A stretch of DNA of 15,808 bases, taken from JAGOUU01 sp964609155 (lineage in GTDB: Bacteria > Pseudomonadota > Gammaproteobacteria > JAGOUU01). Below are positions 1 through 7,676 of the stretch, piece by piece. The DNA lies in contig CAZSRF010000041.1 in the NCBI GenBank assembly GCA_964609155.1, forward strand, positions 1-15,808, read 5' to 3'. Within the stretch, counting starts at the first letter, position 1. Every line of letters starts with the position of its first letter. Under the pieces are notes generated by a model. That model was not told the DNA's origin. It searched no databases and worked only from the letters and a program-made list of their open reading frames with translations. The position numbers were made by a program, and so were the translations under genes.

Positions 1-1
1 A

Positions 2-472
2 AAATTAAAAAGAAGGTCGCTTAATTATGCGTATTTAATTTCGCGCCAGCGACTAATTAGCCCCGCTACTCGAACAGCAAAAGCCAGAATTTTAGTTAAT
101 GCAGCTAAAGTAGCTCTTCGGCCTGAATCATATGTGGATGTAACTATACTAGCTCCTTTGGGCGAGCAAATTGTAGTGCCGTTTGATGCGGTTCTAGATA
201 CTGGAAGGCAAGCATGGGTCTTTGTTGTTGACGAAAAAAATAATTTTATTCCAAAACTAATTACAATAAAGGTTTATTCTAATGATGAAGTTGCAATCGG
301 TAGCGGATTAAATGGGGGAGAGAAAATTGTAACTAGTGCTAATTTTCTTATTGATTCTGAATCAAGAATAAATGCACTTAAAACTACGTCTCAAGAGACC
401 TCAGGTAATAAACCTTCCTGTCCAAAAGAGCAACACTGGGATGCTCCTATGGCTATGTGTATGCCGGATTAG
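2..472 (+). CDS. cusB: CusB/HelB-type membrane-fusion protein, C-terminal fragment (5' end outside window)
   Basis: This is the periplasmic adaptor that joins an RND metal pump to an outer-membrane channel. Only the C-terminal part is present. The frame is open from base 2 and the first in-frame start-like codon (GTG at 134) lies inside the conserved domain, so it is not the true start. From about base 62 the protein reads SPATRTAKARI, then LRPESYVDVTI, VVPFDAVLDTG and QAWVFVV, the usual beta-barrel and membrane-proximal blocks of CusB-type adaptors. The residues encoded by bases 2-61 match this pattern poorly, which hints at an indel or poor sequence at the edge. The protein ends in a tail containing CPKEQHWDAPMAMCMPD, rich in Cys, His and Met, which could bind copper (inference). 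The stop lies 15 bases before the RND pump gene, so the two are probably co-transcribed. Family confident; substrate (Cu/Ag) inferred from the neighbour. Confidence 0.88.
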   Translation, partial: KLKRRSLNYAYLISRQRLISPATRTAKARILVNAAKVALRPESYVDVTILAPLGEQIVVPFDAVLDTGRQAWVFVVDEKNNFIPKLITIKVYSNDEVAIGSGLNGGEKIVTSANFLIDSESRINALKTTSQETSGNKPSCPKEQHWDAPMAMCMPD

Positions 473-487
473 AAGGAACTTATTGTA

Positions 488-3400
488 ATGATAGAAAAAA
501 TAATTGAATTCTCAGCTAACAATAGATTCTTAATTTTCACGATGGTTGCAATAGCTGCGATAGCTGGTTGGTTTTCATTACATAATATTCCAGTAGATGC
601 TATTCCAGATCTTTCCGATACTCAAGTCATTGTTTATTCTAAATGGGATAGAAGTCCAGATATTATCGAAGATCAGGTGACTTACCCAATAATTAGCGCT
701 ATGTTGGGTGCTCCTCATGTAAAGGATATTAGAGGGTTTTCTGATTTTGGTTTTTCTTATGTGTATATAATTTTTGAGGATGGTACTGATCCGTATTGGG
801 CAAGATCAAGAGTATTAGAATATTTGTCTAAAATTACTCCTCAATTACCAGAAGGCGTGCGAACAGAATTGGGACCTGATGCAACTGGAGTTGGCTGGGT
901 TTATCAGTATGCTCTTGTTGATAAATCAGGAACTAATTCTTTAGCTGATTTAAGATCTTTTCAGGATTGGTATCTTCGTTATCATTTACAATCAGTACGT
1001 GGTGTTTCTGAAGTTGCTTCTATCGGAGGGTTCCAGAAGCAATATCAAATTCAGCTAAGTCCAAACGCACTTTTGGCATATAACATATCAATTCAGAAAG
1101 TGGCGCAAGCAGTAAAACAAGGGAACAATGATGTAGGAGCACGCTTACTTGAAGTATCTGGTGCAGAATATATGGTTCGTGGTCGCGGGTATGGGAAAAA
1201 TATCAAAGATATTGAAAATATCGTTCTTTCATATAATGCTAATGGTGTCCCAGTCTATATTAAAACAGTTGGCAAAGTCACTATAGGGCCAGAAATGAGG
1301 AGGGGGATATCTGATCTTGATGGTATAGGTGATACTGTCGGTGGTATTATTGTAATGCGGCACGGGGAAAACGCAACCAATGTAATTGACGCGATAAAAC
1401 AAAGGCTTTTAGAACTTAAACCATCGTTTCCTAAGGGAATAGAATTAGTTACTACATATGATCGTTCAGATCTAATTTACCGTGCGATTAATACATTAAA
1501 ACATACAATAACTGTAGAAATGATCATAGTAAGCTTGGTTATTTTTATATTTTTTCTTCATATACCAACCGCAATAATTCCAACCATTACCCTTCCATTA
1601 GCTATTTTGATTAGCTTTATATTTATGTATCTTATGGGAGTTTCTAGCAACATAATGAGCTTAGGAGGGATTGCAATTGCAATTGGAGCCATGGTAGATG
1701 CATCAATTGTTGTTGCTGACAATACGCATAAACACCTAGAAGGATGGAAAGAATCTGGAAAAATACAGAATATTAAAGAAGTTATTATTACCGCAATAAA
1801 AGAAGTTGGACCAGCAAGTTTTTATTCTTTATTAGTTATCTCTGTTTCATTTCTTCCGATCCTTGTGCTTGAAGCACAAGAAGGCCGAATGTTCAAACCT
1901 TTGGCATATACAAAAATTTTGGCAATGTTTGTAGCAGCAATCTTATGTATTACACTTGATCCAGCAATGAGAATTTCTCTGACTCATTTTTCAGCAACCA
2001 AATTTAAACCAAAATGGCTTTCAGATTTAAGAAATACTATCTTGGTTGGTAAAATATATTCAGAAGAAGAGCATCCGATAAGCCGCTCATTTTTTAAATA
2101 TTATGGAGCTGTAATTTATTGGGTTCTTGCTCATCGATTTAAGATTGTAATTTCTGCATTAATTATAATGATATTGACAATCCCGATTTATTTTAAATTA
2201 GGCTCTGAGTTTATGCCTACTTTAAATGAAGGGACCATTTTATATATGCCAACAACATTGCCTGGTATTTCTGTCAAAGATGCACAGGATCTCTTGCAGC
2301 GTCAAGATAAAATATTAAAATCATTCCCTGAGGTAGAACGTGTCTTTGGTAAATCAGGACGGGCTGATACCTCTACTGATCCAGCACCGTTTTCAATGAT
2401 GGAAACAACAGTAATTTTAAAACCACAAACACAGTGGCGAGAAAAAGAACGCTGGTATTCATTTTTACCTGGATTTTTGCAATGGCCATTTACTTTGATT
2501 TCTCCTGGATTTATGAGTTGGGAAGAACTAGTTTCAGAAATGGACGCTAAGATGAAATTTCCAGGGACTACAAATGCTTGGACGATGCCGATTCGCAACA
2601 GAATTGATATGTTAACAACTGGTATTCGAACACCAGTAGGTATTAAGATTTTGGGTAGTAATATTGCGCAGCTTGAACAAGTCGGTATTGAAATTGAAAA
2701 ATTATTGCCGCAGGTTAATGGTACTAGGGGCGTATACGCTGAACGGGTGGCTGGAGGTTATTTTCTAGATTTTAAATTTAACCGAGAAAAGTTAGCTCGT
2801 TATGGTATAAGCATTGATCAAGCTCAAGAAGTTCTTAAAATTGCTGTAGGTGGTGAGGTAATCTCCAAGACCATTGAAGGCAGAGAGCGCTATACTATTA
2901 ATATTAGATATGCAAGGGATTTTAGAAGTGATATCGATGCTCTTAATCACGTTCTCATCCCCACTGAGAAGGGTATACAAATACCTATGGGTGAAGTAGC
3001 TCAAATTGAAATGGTTGGCGGTCCCGCAATGCTTCGCAATGAAAATGGTATTTTATCAAGCTATGTATATATTGATGTCGTTGATCGTGATATTGGTAGT
3101 TATGTAAAAGAAGCAAAAGCCCTTATTGAGAAAAATCTAAAACCTCCAACTGGAGTTGCACTACTATGGAGCGGACAGTATGAAAGTATGGCTAGAGTAG
3201 CAGAGAAACTTAAAGTAATTGTACCAATTACTTTATTTATTATTCTGTTTCTCTTATATATGAATATTAGATCATGGCCCAAAATAGCTATAATTTTATT
3301 AGCAGTCCCATTCTCAGCTGTAGGTGCAATATGGTTATTATACCTATTAGGTTACAATATGAGTATTGCTGTCTGGGTAGGATTAATTGCTCTTTTAGGA

Positions 3401-3748
3401 ATAGATGCTGAAACTGGAATTTTCATGCTACTCTATTTAGATCTTGCTTTTGAAAAAGCTAAGAAAAAAGGACAAATGAATTCATTAGAAGATCTTAATA
3501 AAGCTATTTTTGATGGGGCGGTTAAACGTATTAGGCCTAAAGTAATGACTGTGACTTGCTTAGTTATGTCACTTTTACCAATTATGTGGTCAAGTACAGC
3601 TAATGCTGGTAGCGATGTAATGAAGAGAATTGCTGCGCCCATGTTGGGAGGAATTATTACTTCATTTGCGTTGGAACTCCTGGTTTATCCGGCTTTATTT
3701 GCTATTTGGAAATGGAATTTTGAAATGAAGAAAAATAGAGCTGCTTGA
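488..3748 (+). CDS. cusA: CusA/HelA-type heavy-metal RND efflux pump (Cu/Ag)
   Basis: Inner-membrane proton-driven pump of the HME-RND family. It takes metal from periplasm or cytoplasm and passes it to the CusB adaptor and an outer-membrane channel. At 1086 aa it has the usual length and looks intact. The first helix (about residues 14-32) is followed by the periplasmic DAIPDLSDTQVIVYS block. GAMVDAS carries the transmembrane Asp (D404), equivalent to E. coli CusA D405. The three copper-binding Met of CusA appear to be kept: M587 (LYMPTT), M637 (FSMMETT) and M708 (RIDMLTTG). The first two have the same 50-residue spacing as in E. coli, while the third is about 22 residues further on because of an insertion around WYSFLPGF. 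These Met favour Cu/Ag over Zn/Co/Cd. The second membrane half contains GLIALLGIDAETGIFML. An AAGGA ribosome site lies 10 bases before the ATG. In Legionella this gene is called helA. Confidence 0.96.
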   Translation: MIEKIIEFSANNRFLIFTMVAIAAIAGWFSLHNIPVDAIPDLSDTQVIVYSKWDRSPDIIEDQVTYPIISAMLGAPHVKDIRGFSDFGFSYVYIIFEDGTDPYWARSRVLEYLSKITPQLPEGVRTELGPDATGVGWVYQYALVDKSGTNSLADLRSFQDWYLRYHLQSVRGVSEVASIGGFQKQYQIQLSPNALLAYNISIQKVAQAVKQGNNDVGARLLEVSGAEYMVRGRGYGKNIKDIENIVLSYNANGVPVYIKTVGKVTIGPEMRRGISDLDGIGDTVGGIIVMRHGENATNVIDAIKQRLLELKPSFPKGIELVTTYDRSDLIYRAINTLKHTITVEMIIVSLVIFIFFLHIPTAIIPTITLPLAILISFIFMYLMGVSSNIMSLGGIAIAIGAMVDASIVVADNTHKHLEGWKESGKIQNIKEVIITAIKEVGPASFYSLLVISVSFLPILVLEAQEGRMFKPLAYTKILAMFVAAILCITLDPAMRISLTHFSATKFKPKWLSDLRNTILVGKIYSEEEHPISRSFFKYYGAVIYWVLAHRFKIVISALIIMILTIPIYFKLGSEFMPTLNEGTILYMPTTLPGISVKDAQDLLQRQDKILKSFPEVERVFGKSGRADTSTDPAPFSMMETTVILKPQTQWREKERWYSFLPGFLQWPFTLISPGFMSWEELVSEMDAKMKFPGTTNAWTMPIRNRIDMLTTGIRTPVGIKILGSNIAQLEQVGIEIEKLLPQVNGTRGVYAERVAGGYFLDFKFNREKLARYGISIDQAQEVLKIAVGGEVISKTIEGRERYTINIRYARDFRSDIDALNHVLIPTEKGIQIPMGEVAQIEMVGGPAMLRNENGILSSYVYIDVVDRDIGSYVKEAKALIEKNLKPPTGVALLWSGQYESMARVAEKLKVIVPITLFIILFLLYMNIRSWPKIAIILLAVPFSAVGAIWLLYLLGYNMSIAVWVGLIALLGIDAETGIFMLLYLDLAFEKAKKKGQMNSLEDLNKAIFDGAVKRIRPKVMTVTCLVMSLLPIMWSSTANAGSDVMKRIAAPMLGGIITSFALELLVYPALFAIWKWNFEMKKNRAA

Positions 3749-3772
3749 TTATTGATTTGGTTTTACTATAAT
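3745..3772 (+). promoter_or_regulatory. Putative sigma-70-type promoter for the small metal-binding protein gene
   Basis: TTGATT (3745-3750) and TATAAT (3767-3772) are 16 bases apart, about 70 bases before the ATG at 3841. The -35 element overlaps the stop codon of the RND pump gene. It resembles the copper-operon promoter at 5739-5767, which has the same two hexamers with a 17-base spacer. In AT-rich DNA such matches occur by chance, so the call is moderate. It also overlaps a possible weak hairpin. Confidence 0.4.
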
Positions 3773-3805
3773 TTTAAGTGTTATAAAATCAAATTTGATT
3801 TTTAT
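3755..3805 (+). terminator. Weak hairpin after the RND pump gene, possible terminator
   Basis: Arms at 3755-3765 and 3784-3794 pair over 11 positions with one G-T wobble. A T-rich stretch including TTGATTTTTATAT follows. The stem is AT-rich and the loop is 18 bases, so it would be a poor intrinsic terminator. It overlaps the putative promoter at 3745-3772. Confidence 0.25.
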
Positions 3806-3840
3806 ATACTCATAAGCACATTTTATTTTGGAAGGTAACT

Positions 3841-4080
3841 ATGAAATTTTCGATAATTTTAAGATTATTTTTTGGATTATTGCTATTTTCTACAATTGCA
3901 TATTCACACTCTAATCAAGAACAGTCAAACCCAGAACATCAAGAACAAACAGAAGTGTGGACTTGTCCTATGCATCCTCAGATTAGAGAAAGTAAGCCAG
4001 GGCAGTGTCCAATATGTGGCATGAATTTAGTGAAAGACCAAGCAAAAGATAACGAAGGTGCTAATAAACCTAACTCCTAA
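3841..4080 (+). CDS. Small exported protein with heavy-metal-binding (HMBD/YHS-like) module
   Basis: A 79-residue protein with an N-terminal signal peptide (hydrophobic residues 4-20, likely cleavage after AYS at 20-22). A short His/Gln/Glu-rich linker follows, then the module WTCPMHPQI...GQCPICGMNLV at residues 40-64. Candidate metal ligands are C42, M44, H45, C56, C59 and M61. The same module occurs at the N-terminus of many Cu P-type ATPases, including the one at 9228, and in Cus-type adaptor proteins. Here it stands alone and is predicted to be periplasmic, so a copper-buffering or copper-delivery role beside the RND pump is a fair inference. A GGAAGG ribosome site lies just before the ATG. 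Its 3' end is only 19 bases from the convergent gene on the minus strand. Confidence 0.85.
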   Translation: MKFSIILRLFFGLLLFSTIAYSHSNQEQSNPEHQEQTEVWTCPMHPQIRESKPGQCPICGMNLVKDQAKDNEGANKPNS

Positions 4081-4099
4081 ATAGATTTAGTGAGAAGAG

Positions 4100-4633
4100 T
4101 TAAAAAAATTTATTCACATGGTTCAGTAACATAATTATAGACATAATTACCATACTAATATCTTCAGTTAATGTCACCGTGGACAATGGTACGTTAAGCA
4201 CCGATCCCATGCATGGACAGTTGATATCTAATCCTTTTTTTAAGGCAGTAATAACTCCGATTGTACCTATTGTCATAACAAATATTGTAACGCTATAAAT
4301 TATAATTGGATTAAACAGCGATAAAAAACCAAGCCCTAATCCAAGTTCTATGAATGGGTAGATATAAGCGTATATACGAGTTTGCTTTGCCAATAGATCG
4401 TACATCTCAAAACCATCAGCAAAACTTGATAAGTTAAATATTTTTAACATAGAGAAGCAACATAAGAAGAATCCCATGGAATAATGCATCCAGTTTATTA
4501 ATCCACCATCAATACCATAGGTAATGGCATAACCAACTAATATTGCTATAAAAATCAGGGAAAAAAGTGGCCAATAGTCGGATATTTTTCCTCCTCTGTT
4601 TTTTTCTCGTTGTTTATAAGATGGATTTGTCAT
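4100..4633 (-). CDS. MauE/DoxX-like integral membrane protein
   Basis: A 177-residue inner-membrane protein with about four helices (roughly residues 21-40, 48-66, 88-107 and 109-130, plus a hydrophobic C-terminal segment). The layout and the CPCMGSVLNVPLSTVTLTED block (C139 and C141) match MauE/DoxX-type redox-associated membrane proteins, which are often found beside metal and mercury resistance genes. Their exact activity is not settled. A Cys pair (C58, C59) also lies in the second helix. A thiol redox or metal-handling role in the membrane is inference. It lies 25 bases downstream of the small Met-tailed membrane protein on the same strand, so the two probably form an operon. An AGGA motif about 10 bases before the ATG supports the start. 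Confidence 0.75.
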   Translation of the reverse strand: MTNPSYKQREKNRGGKISDYWPLFSLIFIAILVGYAITYGIDGGLINWMHYSMGFFLCCFSMLKIFNLSSFADGFEMYDLLAKQTRIYAYIYPFIELGLGLGFLSLFNPIIIYSVTIFVMTIGTIGVITALKKGLDINCPCMGSVLNVPLSTVTLTEDISMVIMSIIMLLNHVNKFF

Positions 4634-4658
4634 TCTGGTAGTCCTGCTCCTTGGCGGT

Positions 4659-4901
4659 TCATCTGTTCATCATATTCATATGTTGCTCGTACGTCATATT
4701 TTTCATTTCAGATGACGCAGAAAAGCGCATAAACATAGCAATAACAATAACCAAAAAAGCTAAAGTCAGTAGAATATACCCACATATTCTTGCTAAATTC
4801 ACCCCTTTTCCATTGTTTCGTTTTGACCAAATTAATAGAACAATACCGCTTACTAAAGCAACAAGTCCTAAAATTATTGTTATACTCATTGGTAGTATCA
4901 T
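4659..4901 (-). CDS. Small two-helix membrane protein with Met/His-rich tail
   Basis: I do not recognise a named family for this 80-residue protein. Two hydrophobic helices (about 5-24 and 40-61) are joined by a basic loop (WSKRNNGKG). By the positive-inside rule the loop would be cytoplasmic and both ends periplasmic. The C-terminal 15 residues, MKNMTYEQHMNMMNR, contain five Met and one His, a composition typical of Cu(I)-binding periplasmic segments. A strong AGGAGG ribosome site ends 9 bases before the ATG, which supports both the gene and this start over the second Met at codon 5. It is followed on the same strand by the MauE/DoxX-like gene. A copper-binding accessory role is inferred only from the tail and the neighbours. 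Confidence 0.72.
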   Translation of the reverse strand: MILPMSITIILGLVALVSGIVLLIWSKRNNGKGVNLARICGYILLTLAFLVIVIAMFMRFSASSEMKNMTYEQHMNMMNR

Positions 4902-4969
4902 TTTAGTGGTCCTCCTAAGTTGTATAGTAAATATGTACTCATATCTAATCCACTAAGTTTAGTTATAGT

Positions 4970-4981
4970 CTTAAGCTTAAG
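4970..4981. repeat. 12-bp perfect palindrome in intergenic DNA
   Basis: CTTAAGCTTAAG reads the same on both strands. It lies between the exported-protein gene and the small Met-tailed gene, about 70 bases upstream of the latter's start. It could be an operator half-site pair, but no matching regulator is encoded in the window and AT-rich palindromes of this size are not rare. Confidence 0.3.
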
Positions 4982-5029
4982 TAATCTCTCCTAAAACAAA
5001 CATTGAAAGACCAAAAATTAAAGTTAATT

Positions 5030-5449
5030 TCAGTTTGTAACTATAATTGAATAAAGTGAATATTTTACCTCTAAGAACGCTTGGTAGACGCCTGGATAAT
5101 CAAAGCTAGTGTCGTAAAGGTAGCGTTCTACTGGTCGAAAGCTATCTTGAGCTATTCTAAAGTTATACTCGCATGCCATAGGAATCCCAGGTTTGTCTGT
5201 ATGATCATTCGTTGCGGAGTTAACCCCCTGGTAACGTACACATTGGACAAGATTCATAACATCATAGTTAAAGCGATAAACGGCTTCTTTAACATTGTAT
5301 CTTAAGCTTGAGTTCTGGACATAATCATTCAGCGTTCTAGTTTCAAAAGCAAGAGCTGCCGACGACCCTTTTTCGTGGTCTGCATAGGCAATGCCTAATT
5401 GTAGTGACATGAAGATTGTTATAAAACAGATTAGTTTAGTGAGTTTCAA
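5030..5449 (-). CDS. Exported protein of unknown function
   Basis: I do not recognise this family. The 139-residue protein starts with a clear signal peptide (basic MKLTK, hydrophobic 7-20, likely cleavage after AYA at 21-23). The mature part is about 116 residues, soluble, rich in Tyr, Asn and charged residues, with two Cys (C70 and C93) that could form a disulfide. No metal-binding cluster is obvious. A GGAG ribosome site lies 7 bases before the ATG, and the length and signal make it a believable gene. It is on the same strand as the two small membrane-protein genes, but 128 bases separate it from them. It may therefore be a separate transcript. Confidence 0.7.
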   Translation of the reverse strand: MKLTKLICFITIFMSLQLGIAYADHEKGSSAALAFETRTLNDYVQNSSLRYNVKEAVYRFNYDVMNLVQCVRYQGVNSATNDHTDKPGIPMACEYNFRIAQDSFRPVERYLYDTSFDYPGVYQAFLEVKYSLYSIIVTN

Positions 5450-5605
5450 TTTATTTCTCCTTAATTATTATAAAATATAAATGCTATGTATTTTCATATT
5501 CCCTTTGAAAACTATATTATTATAGCATCCAGTTTTAAATACAATCCAGTTGAATAATATATCTATAGTATATAGCGCACGCTGTACGCTCTGTTGTTTG
5601 TGGAT

Positions 5606-5650
5606 AGTGAGCGCGAGAAAATTTTCGCTATTTCATAAGATGCGCTCACT
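5606..5650. repeat. Inverted repeat with nested palindrome
   Basis: AGTGAGCGC (5606-5614) is perfectly inverted at 5642-5650 (GCGCTCACT). The 27-base loop holds a second perfect palindrome, GAAAATTTTC (5617-5626). The arms are more GC-rich than the surroundings. There is no T-run after it, so it is not a typical terminator. It could be an operator, an RNA structure in a leader, or a remnant end of a mobile element. It ends about 90 bases before the -35 box of the copper operon. Confidence 0.5.
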
Positions 5651-5738
5651 TCATTCACACATGCTTTATAAAAATATGGCTAGGGAGCTTCAGTTAAGTC
5701 AGAAAATATTCTGCCTTAAATCTCTTATGGCAATTTTA

Positions 5739-5767
5739 TTGATTAAGCATAATGTTAAAGTTATAAT
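5739..5767 (+). promoter_or_regulatory. Sigma-70-type promoter of the copper operon
   Basis: TTGATT (5739-5744), a 17-base spacer and a perfect TATAAT (5762-5767) are seen. Transcription would start near 5774, giving a leader of about 30 bases before the DUF2231 start codon at 5806. The spacer is normal in length and shows no MerR-type dyad, which argues against CueR-type control. Any operator is not obvious. Confidence 0.6.
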
Positions 5768-5805
5768 TGTTTGCTATTAATTCATTAAACCAAGGAAGGA
5801 ACTTC

Positions 5806-6399
5806 ATGATAGAAATTATTCCGAATTGGCATCCTATTTTTGTTCACTTCACTATAGCTTTATTTAGTATCTCTGTGATTTTATATGTATTGACATATAT
5901 ATCCAATCATTTAAGAATCTTTTCCAAAACAATTTTGATGGAGCTTGAGATAGTAAGCCGCTGGTGTTTATGGATGGCCTCTTTTGTAACCATTGGTACT
6001 GTACTTGCTGGTCTTTATGCTTATAATACTGTGAGGCATGATGCTGTTTCTCACGCTGCAATGACCGTGCATCGCAATTGGGCACTTTGCACAGCGGCTA
6101 CAATTTTAGTCATTGCTAGTTGGTCGGCTTGGCGTCATTACAACCGTAAATCTCTTAATATTACATTCATCATTGCATTATTTATTGCAGGAGCCTTAGT
6201 ACTTGTAACAGCATGGCGTGGCAGTGAACTTGTGTATCGTTATGGATTGGGTGTGATGTCGATGCCTAAATTCGAGGGAGAAGAAGGTCACAATCATCAT
6301 CATGAAGAAGAAACAAATGAAAGCGGAATGGACCATTCAAAGATACCAGCGATGGAACACCATGAACAAAGTAATCATCCGCATGATCATAAACAGTAG
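5806..6399 (+). CDS. DUF2231 family membrane protein with His-rich tail
   Basis: A 198-residue inner-membrane protein. The family signature is visible: NWHPIFVHFTIAL at the start, a second helix with TVLAGLYAYNTV, HRNWAL before the third, and TAWRGSELVYRYGLGV after the fourth. These features match DUF2231, a family of unknown activity often linked to cytochrome or metal genes. The last 35 or so residues are His/Glu/Asp-rich (GHNHHHEEE, MDHSKI, MEHHEQSNHPHDHKQ), a likely metal-binding tail. The ATG at 5806 is chosen over the upstream TTG at 5767 because AAGGAAGGA precedes it at proper spacing and DUF2231 homology begins there. It is first in the copper operon. The oxidase start codon follows its stop by one base, suggesting translational coupling. 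Confidence 0.88.
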   Translation: MIEIIPNWHPIFVHFTIALFSISVILYVLTYISNHLRIFSKTILMELEIVSRWCLWMASFVTIGTVLAGLYAYNTVRHDAVSHAAMTVHRNWALCTAATILVIASWSAWRHYNRKSLNITFIIALFIAGALVLVTAWRGSELVYRYGLGVMSMPKFEGEEGHNHHHEEETNESGMDHSKIPAMEHHEQSNHPHDHKQ

Positions 6400-6400
6400 C

Positions 6401-7676
6401 ATGATTGGAAATATACGAGTGAACATTTTTTTATTTATCTTTTTTAGCTTACTCATCATAGCAAATCCTTTTGCAGATAATAAAAAAATAGAGTTAATAG
6501 TTGAATATAAAACAGTTTATTTTGCTGGCGAACCTATAAAAGCAATTGCTGTTAATAATCAAATTCCTGCTCCAACGTTGCACTTTAAACAAGGTGACCA
6601 CGTTACTATAAATGTTACCAACAAATTAAATCAAGAAACAGCCATTCATTGGCACGGTATAATTATTCCCTGGCAAATGGATGGTGTTTTAGGTATTACT
6701 CAGCATGGTATACCGCCTGGCGGAAATTTTAATTATAAATTCACTATTAACCAATCTGGCACCTATTGGTATCATGCACATGCGGGTTTACAAGAACAGC
6801 AAGGGTTATATGGAGCCTTTTTAATTGATCCTCCGCAGCCACCTCAATATAAATACACAAAAGATTATGTTGTTGTTTTATCTGATTGGAGCAATACCCA
6901 CCCTGATCAAATTCTTGCCAATTTAAAAAAAGAGGGGGATTATTACTCTCCTAATTTCCCACTTCAGGCATCTCTTACAAAATTTATTAATGATTATCGA
7001 GAAGCATCTACAGATGAACGTCAACGATTAATAGATGACTATAAAATGATGCAACAAATGCGAATGAGCATTTATGATATTAGTGATATTGCATATGATG
7101 CTTTTTTATTAAATGGCCAATCAAAAGCCAAGCCATGGACCGCCCCTGTAAAAATGGGAGATATAGTTAGATTACGTTTTATTGGAGCTGGTGGCAGTAC
7201 TATTTTTCATGTTAAGATTCCAGGAACAAAGATGCAGATGGTACATGTCGATGGTAACGATGTGCAACCATATGCAATCTCAGATTTTACCATAGCGCCA
7301 GGTGAAACCTATGACGTGTTAGTCAAAATTCAAAAAAATGATCCCTATATTATTTACGCAGAATCAATGGATACCGTAGGAGCAGCTTATGGTGCTTTAG
7401 TAACCTCCCATAACCAATTTGTTGATTATCAGCATGTCAATAAATTTCCAGAACCATTACCTGTAACCCGTGAAATGATGGGTATGATGATGGGGGACAT
7501 GAAGATGGACCACAGCATGAAAATGGATCCAGGCATGAAGATGGATCATAATATGAAAATGGATCCAAGCATGAAGATGGACCACAGCATGAAAATGGAT
7601 CCAGGCATGAAGATGGACCACAGCATGAAAATGGATCCAGGTACGAAGATGGATCATAGCATGAAAATGGATCCAG
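6401..7676 (+). CDS. pcoA: PcoA/CopA-type multicopper oxidase, N-terminal part of an oxidase-CopB fusion gene (broken by assembly gap)
   Basis: Periplasmic copper oxidase of the PcoA/CopA resistance type, which oxidises Cu(I). This part has cupredoxin domains 1 and 2 and half of the Met-rich repeat; the gene continues after the gap at 7777. Copper ligands visible from the ATG at 6401 are H83 and H85 (IHWHGI) and H125 and H127 (YWYHAHAG), serving the type 2/3 centre. The ATG is one base after the DUF2231 stop. In-frame ATGs at 6362 and 6383 are possible, with a GGA-like site before 6362, so the start is uncertain by about 13 residues. The signal peptide (NIFLFIFFSLLIIANPFA) has no twin-arginine motif from any of these starts, unlike classical PcoA/CopA, so export is probably by Sec. 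The frame stays open into the N run. Confidence 0.9.

Larger units (their letters stand above)
5450..5805. other. Non-coding region between divergent gene groups
   Basis: About 355 bases separate the minus-strand exported protein from the plus-strand copper operon. I see three things in it: AT-rich upstream DNA for the minus-strand gene, a 45-bp inverted-repeat structure at 5606-5650, and a good promoter at 5739-5767. A 76-codon open frame (5550-5780) crosses it. I do not accept it as a gene: it has no clear ribosome site, no recognisable protein pattern, and it covers the inverted repeat and promoter. Confidence 0.6.

Noticed and set aside
4651..4956. 101-codon plus-strand frame
   Set aside because: Antisense to the small Met-tailed gene, which has a much better ribosome site and composition.
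5550..5780. 76-codon plus-strand frame upstream of the DUF2231 gene
   Set aside because: It spans the inverted repeat and the promoter, lacks a ribosome site and resembles no family I know.
6302..6400. Oxidase start at the earliest in-frame ATG (6302)
   Set aside because: It would overlap the DUF2231 gene by about 100 bases and add a charged segment before the signal peptide; starts at 6362-6401 fit better.
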